Notes under the pieces: generated by a model
The model's input: only the letters and a program-made list of their open reading frames with translations
The model's database searches: none
Told to the model about the DNA's origin: nothing
Shown: piece after piece, positions 61,855 through 64,000 of the stretch
Numbering within the stretch: position 1 is the first letter of the stretch
Layout of the letters: each line of letters opens with the position of its first letter
NCBI RefSeq assembly: GCF_003955665.1
Contig: NZ_RXHU01000015.1
Coordinates: forward strand, 310,001-374,000
Source: Paenibacillus whitsoniae
GTDB taxonomy: Bacteria > Bacillota > Bacilli > Paenibacillales > NBRC-103111
DNA: 64,000 nucleotides
Direction of reading: 5' to 3'
Position numbers and translations under genes: made by a program

Positions 61855-64000
61855 TTACCTTGATAGCAGATTATAAAGTACCTGTGCGATTTCCGCTCTG
61901 GTGGCAGTGCTTGCCGGCGTTAGCTGCTCGGCACTCCCCCCAATAATTCCAGCTTCAACTAAAAATGTCATGGATCCCTTAGCCCAGGATGCGATATGCT
62001 CCGCATCGCTGAAGCTTGAAAGTCTTTTGCCTGAATTGCTCTGCGGCAACTCGTCAGAGACTTTTAAAGCATTATACAGCAAAGTAAACATTTCTTGTCG
62101 GGTGATCTCCCTAGTGGGATCATACCTATTGTTTCCAGTTCCCTCGGCTATTCCCAACCTTTTCGCCGCAGCCAGATAGCCGGCATAATAGGAGCTGCCT
62201 GCATCTATGAAGTTATTCAGCTGGTTGTCATCCGGGACTATTTGATAAGCTCTCATCAGCATTACAAGGAAATCACCGCGGGTCAGCTTTGCATTGGGAC
62301 TGAAATTGCCGTTGCCCGTGCCTGTAGTAATACTTCTCGCTCCAACAAAGCCCACTGCCTTGTTATACCATGCAGTTGCCGCTACATCTGCAAAGCTAAC
62401 CTTATTATAACCCACAGCGTAGTAACTGAAATGAGTGGTGGTGAAGGTCACAGTGCCGGCAGAAGGGTCATAGTGCCCGTTTGGTATCGCTATGCTCTTA
62501 CCATTTCCATCAATGTACCAAATGATGATTCCTTCAGAATTTACAAGTTCTGCTGCTGTTGGCGAGTAGGGTATAGATACCGTCACAGGTGCGTCCGGGT
62601 TGTTCCACTCTAATTGCTTACCATCTATGGACATGGAGAGCTTGATTAGCGGCCTTTCACCAATGACTGTTTTTGCAGCCTCGGGCAGTAAGGATTTGTC
62701 ATCCTGGCTTATCGAAATTTCAACTTTTGTACCGACTGTTCCTTTTGTGCCCGACAGCATATTTGATGGAACAGTAATGCTACCATTAACGGTATTAACC
62801 GTCAGAGCGCCTTGCTTATCCGCCGTTGATAGGTATGAAATTGGAATGCCCATCGTATAGGTAATAACGTCCGGTATGGATGGTACTGTGATAATAGAAG
62901 TTCTGCCATTCGATGTTAGGTTATCGATTGGAGCCGTGTCGAACACGGCGGTCCCAGTTTTTGCATCAATTGTTACACTCAGATTAGTATCTTTTGTACT
63001 ATTTCCCGATGCATCCTTTACTTTGATGATTGCACTATAGTCTTTTGCAGGTGGTATGGAAGAACTGCTGCTTCCGCTGCTGCTTGTGGAACCAGGTTTT
63101 TCCTCAAATACAGCCTTTACAGTCACAGCCTCATTGGGCATGGTGAAGGTATTTCCAGTAATGGCTAGTCCTGTTGGACTGATAACCTTCCACTGTTTGA
63201 AGATATAGCTCGCCTCAGGCTTTGCCATTAATTTAACTACATCGCCATATACCGCGGAAGCAACATCGGAACTTGCTGCGCCTTGGCCTTCGGTTTCGAC
63301 TGTTATGTTGTGACTGGATGACAAAATCGGTTTGAGCTCATGCGCAAATTCCCATCCTCTGCTTTCATCCGTTCGGATCTCCCAGTCAAAGGCGCCGCGG
63401 AGTGCTGGGTATTTCACCTTGAGCTGGTTCCATGTCGTTACAACTTCACCCACCGTCATGTAATTAGCTGCATCGCTTACTCCGAATCCAACTGAAACAT
63501 GCTCCGCTCCAAGCGCAGTTACCCACTTGTCGAGATTGCTTATAACAAATGCCGGATCATCCAGCCCCGGGCCATCGTAGTACTGTGGCGCGGCATAATC
63601 CAAAGCCCCTGCCTGTACCATCGCTGTGCAGAATACCAGATCGGCCGCTCTCCACGGGGCAGGAGGCGTTGTAATCATAAAGCCAGGGAACATTCTCTTG
63701 AGCTCCAGGCTAATCCAGATCATCTCATCCGTACTTGCTGAAGTAGAACCCTCGTAGTTATTCCAATCGATTCCGTCGAAACCGCCCAATTGATCGTAAA
63801 TATTAACAATGCTGTCTATAAAGTTCTGCGATCTCTCGCGGTTATCGAAAGTGATGCCAGCATGTGCTCCGCCAACTGTCAATATTGCCTTTCGCCCCTG
63901 AACAGTTCGAGCATACCTGATATCCTCGATCAAGTTGTCGGCCGCCCCTCTGCCATTACCAGGAGTTGTCCAATATACAGCTCCTGTTGTGCCTGGCGCA
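61855..64000 (-). CDS. Surface GH18-like glycosidase with SLH repeats (N-terminus off the right edge)
   Basis: The frame is open to the window edge, giving the last 714 or so residues. The visible catalytic part reads GGFDGIDWNNYEG, a variant of the GH18 DGxDxDxE motif, followed by QYYDGPG and ALRGAFDWEIRTDES, which fit the late strands of a GH18 barrel. Then come a bacterial-repeat domain of the InlB type (KWKVISPTG...VKAVFEE), a Ser-rich linker, a beta-rich domain, and three SLH repeats starting SFADVAATAWYNKAVGFVGA to the C-terminus. GH18 enzymes cleave chitin-type or N-glycan GlcNAc linkages; the unusual motif leaves activity open. It would be held on the cell surface by the SLH repeats. 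Confidence 0.82.
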   Translation of the reverse strand, partial: APGTTGAVYWTTPGNGRGAADNLIEDIRYARTVQGRKAILTVGGAHAGITFDNRERSQNFIDSIVNIYDQLGGFDGIDWNNYEGSTSASTDEMIWISLELKRMFPGFMITTPPAPWRAADLVFCTAMVQAGALDYAAPQYYDGPGLDDPAFVISNLDKWVTALGAEHVSVGFGVSDAANYMTVGEVVTTWNQLKVKYPALRGAFDWEIRTDESRGWEFAHELKPILSSSHNITVETEGQGAASSDVASAVYGDVVKLMAKPEASYIFKQWKVISPTGLAITGNTFTMPNEAVTVKAVFEEKPGSTSSSGSSSSSIPPAKDYSAIIKVKDASGNSTKDTNLSVTIDAKTGTAVFDTAPIDNLTSNGRTSIITVPSIPDVITYTMGIPISYLSTADKQGALTVNTVNGSITVPSNMLSGTKGTVGTKVEISISQDDKSLLPEAAKTVIGERPLIKLSMSIDGKQLEWNNPDAPVTVSIPYSPTAAELVNSEGIIIWYIDGNGKSIAIPNGHYDPSAGTVTFTTTHFSYYAVGYNKVSFADVAATAWYNKAVGFVGARSITTGTGNGNFSPNAKLTRGDFLVMLMRAYQIVPDDNQLNNFIDAGSSYYAGYLAAAKRLGIAEGTGNNRYDPTREITRQEMFTLLYNALKVSDELPQSNSGKRLSSFSDAEHIASWAKGSMTFLVEAGIIGGSAEQLTPASTATRAEIAQVLYNLLSR

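Overview
The window looks like chromosomal DNA of a spore-forming, Gram-positive, polysaccharide-degrading Bacillota, most likely Paenibacillus or a close relative. The reasons are a complete GerA-type germinant-receptor operon, surface enzymes ending in three SLH repeats, a FIMAH-type C-terminus, several LplA/LplB/YtcP-type sugar ABC modules without their own ATPase, membrane-bound AraC regulators, a YesM/YesN-type two-component pair, and strong AGGAGG ribosome-binding sites. Family names come from reading motifs by eye; no database search was possible.

Layout. (1) 1-1750, minus: PadR regulator, two DUF1048 proteins and a drug-type ABC ATPase cut by the left edge. (2) 1841-6710: a PF09818-type ABC-class ATPase behind a structured leader with two short ORFs and a terminator hairpin, then an ADP-ribosylglycohydrolase-like protein divergent from an AraC regulator. 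(3) 6834-11007, plus: spore germination operon in the order A, C, small two-helix D-type subunit, B. (4) 11095-18565, minus: operon permease-permease-binding protein-membrane AraC-GH2 (probable beta-glucuronidase). (5) 18862-38421, minus: a large glycan region with permease-permease-binding protein, membrane AraC plus a second binding protein, a cytoplasmic GH28-like enzyme, a secreted giant lyase-like protein, and a cytoplasmic GH43(frameshifted)-GH43/117-GH95 string. (6) 38685-40373: a small membrane protein and a DUF3231 protein, more AT-rich than the surroundings. (7) 40500-50668: a secreted beta-helix protein, a MalEFG-type ABC operon, and a divergent response regulator/histidine kinase pair whose kinase carries an extra sensor module. 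(8) 50740-64000, minus: cytoplasmic GH36, a 2172-residue SLH-anchored clan GH-A protein, a secreted GH43, and a GH18-SLH protein cut by the right edge.

How it fits together. Secreted or surface enzymes (the lyase-like protein, beta-helix protein, GH43, the GH-A and GH18 SLH proteins) would cut plant or microbial polysaccharides outside the cell. Lipoprotein binding proteins and CUT1-type permeases would import the oligosaccharides, probably powered by a shared MsmX-like ATPase encoded elsewhere. Signal-less enzymes (GH2, GH28, GH43s, GH95, GH36) would then strip them in the cytoplasm. GH28, GH95, GH43 and a GH2 with a uronate-recognition N-x-K motif together suggest a pectin-type, uronate-rich substrate for regions 4-5; that is inference. 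Local regulators sit in or beside each transport block, and cre-like CcpA sites were seen upstream of three secreted-enzyme genes.

The most interesting items are: the leader at 3567-3750; a promoter block repeated almost exactly before the GH28 gene and before the permease operon; the double-sensor YesM kinase; the frameshifted GH43; perfect palindromes and direct repeats near the regulator genes; and a Val/Tyr-repeat insertion in the FN3 domain of the giant SLH protein. No rRNA, tRNA, CRISPR array, phage or insertion sequence was seen.
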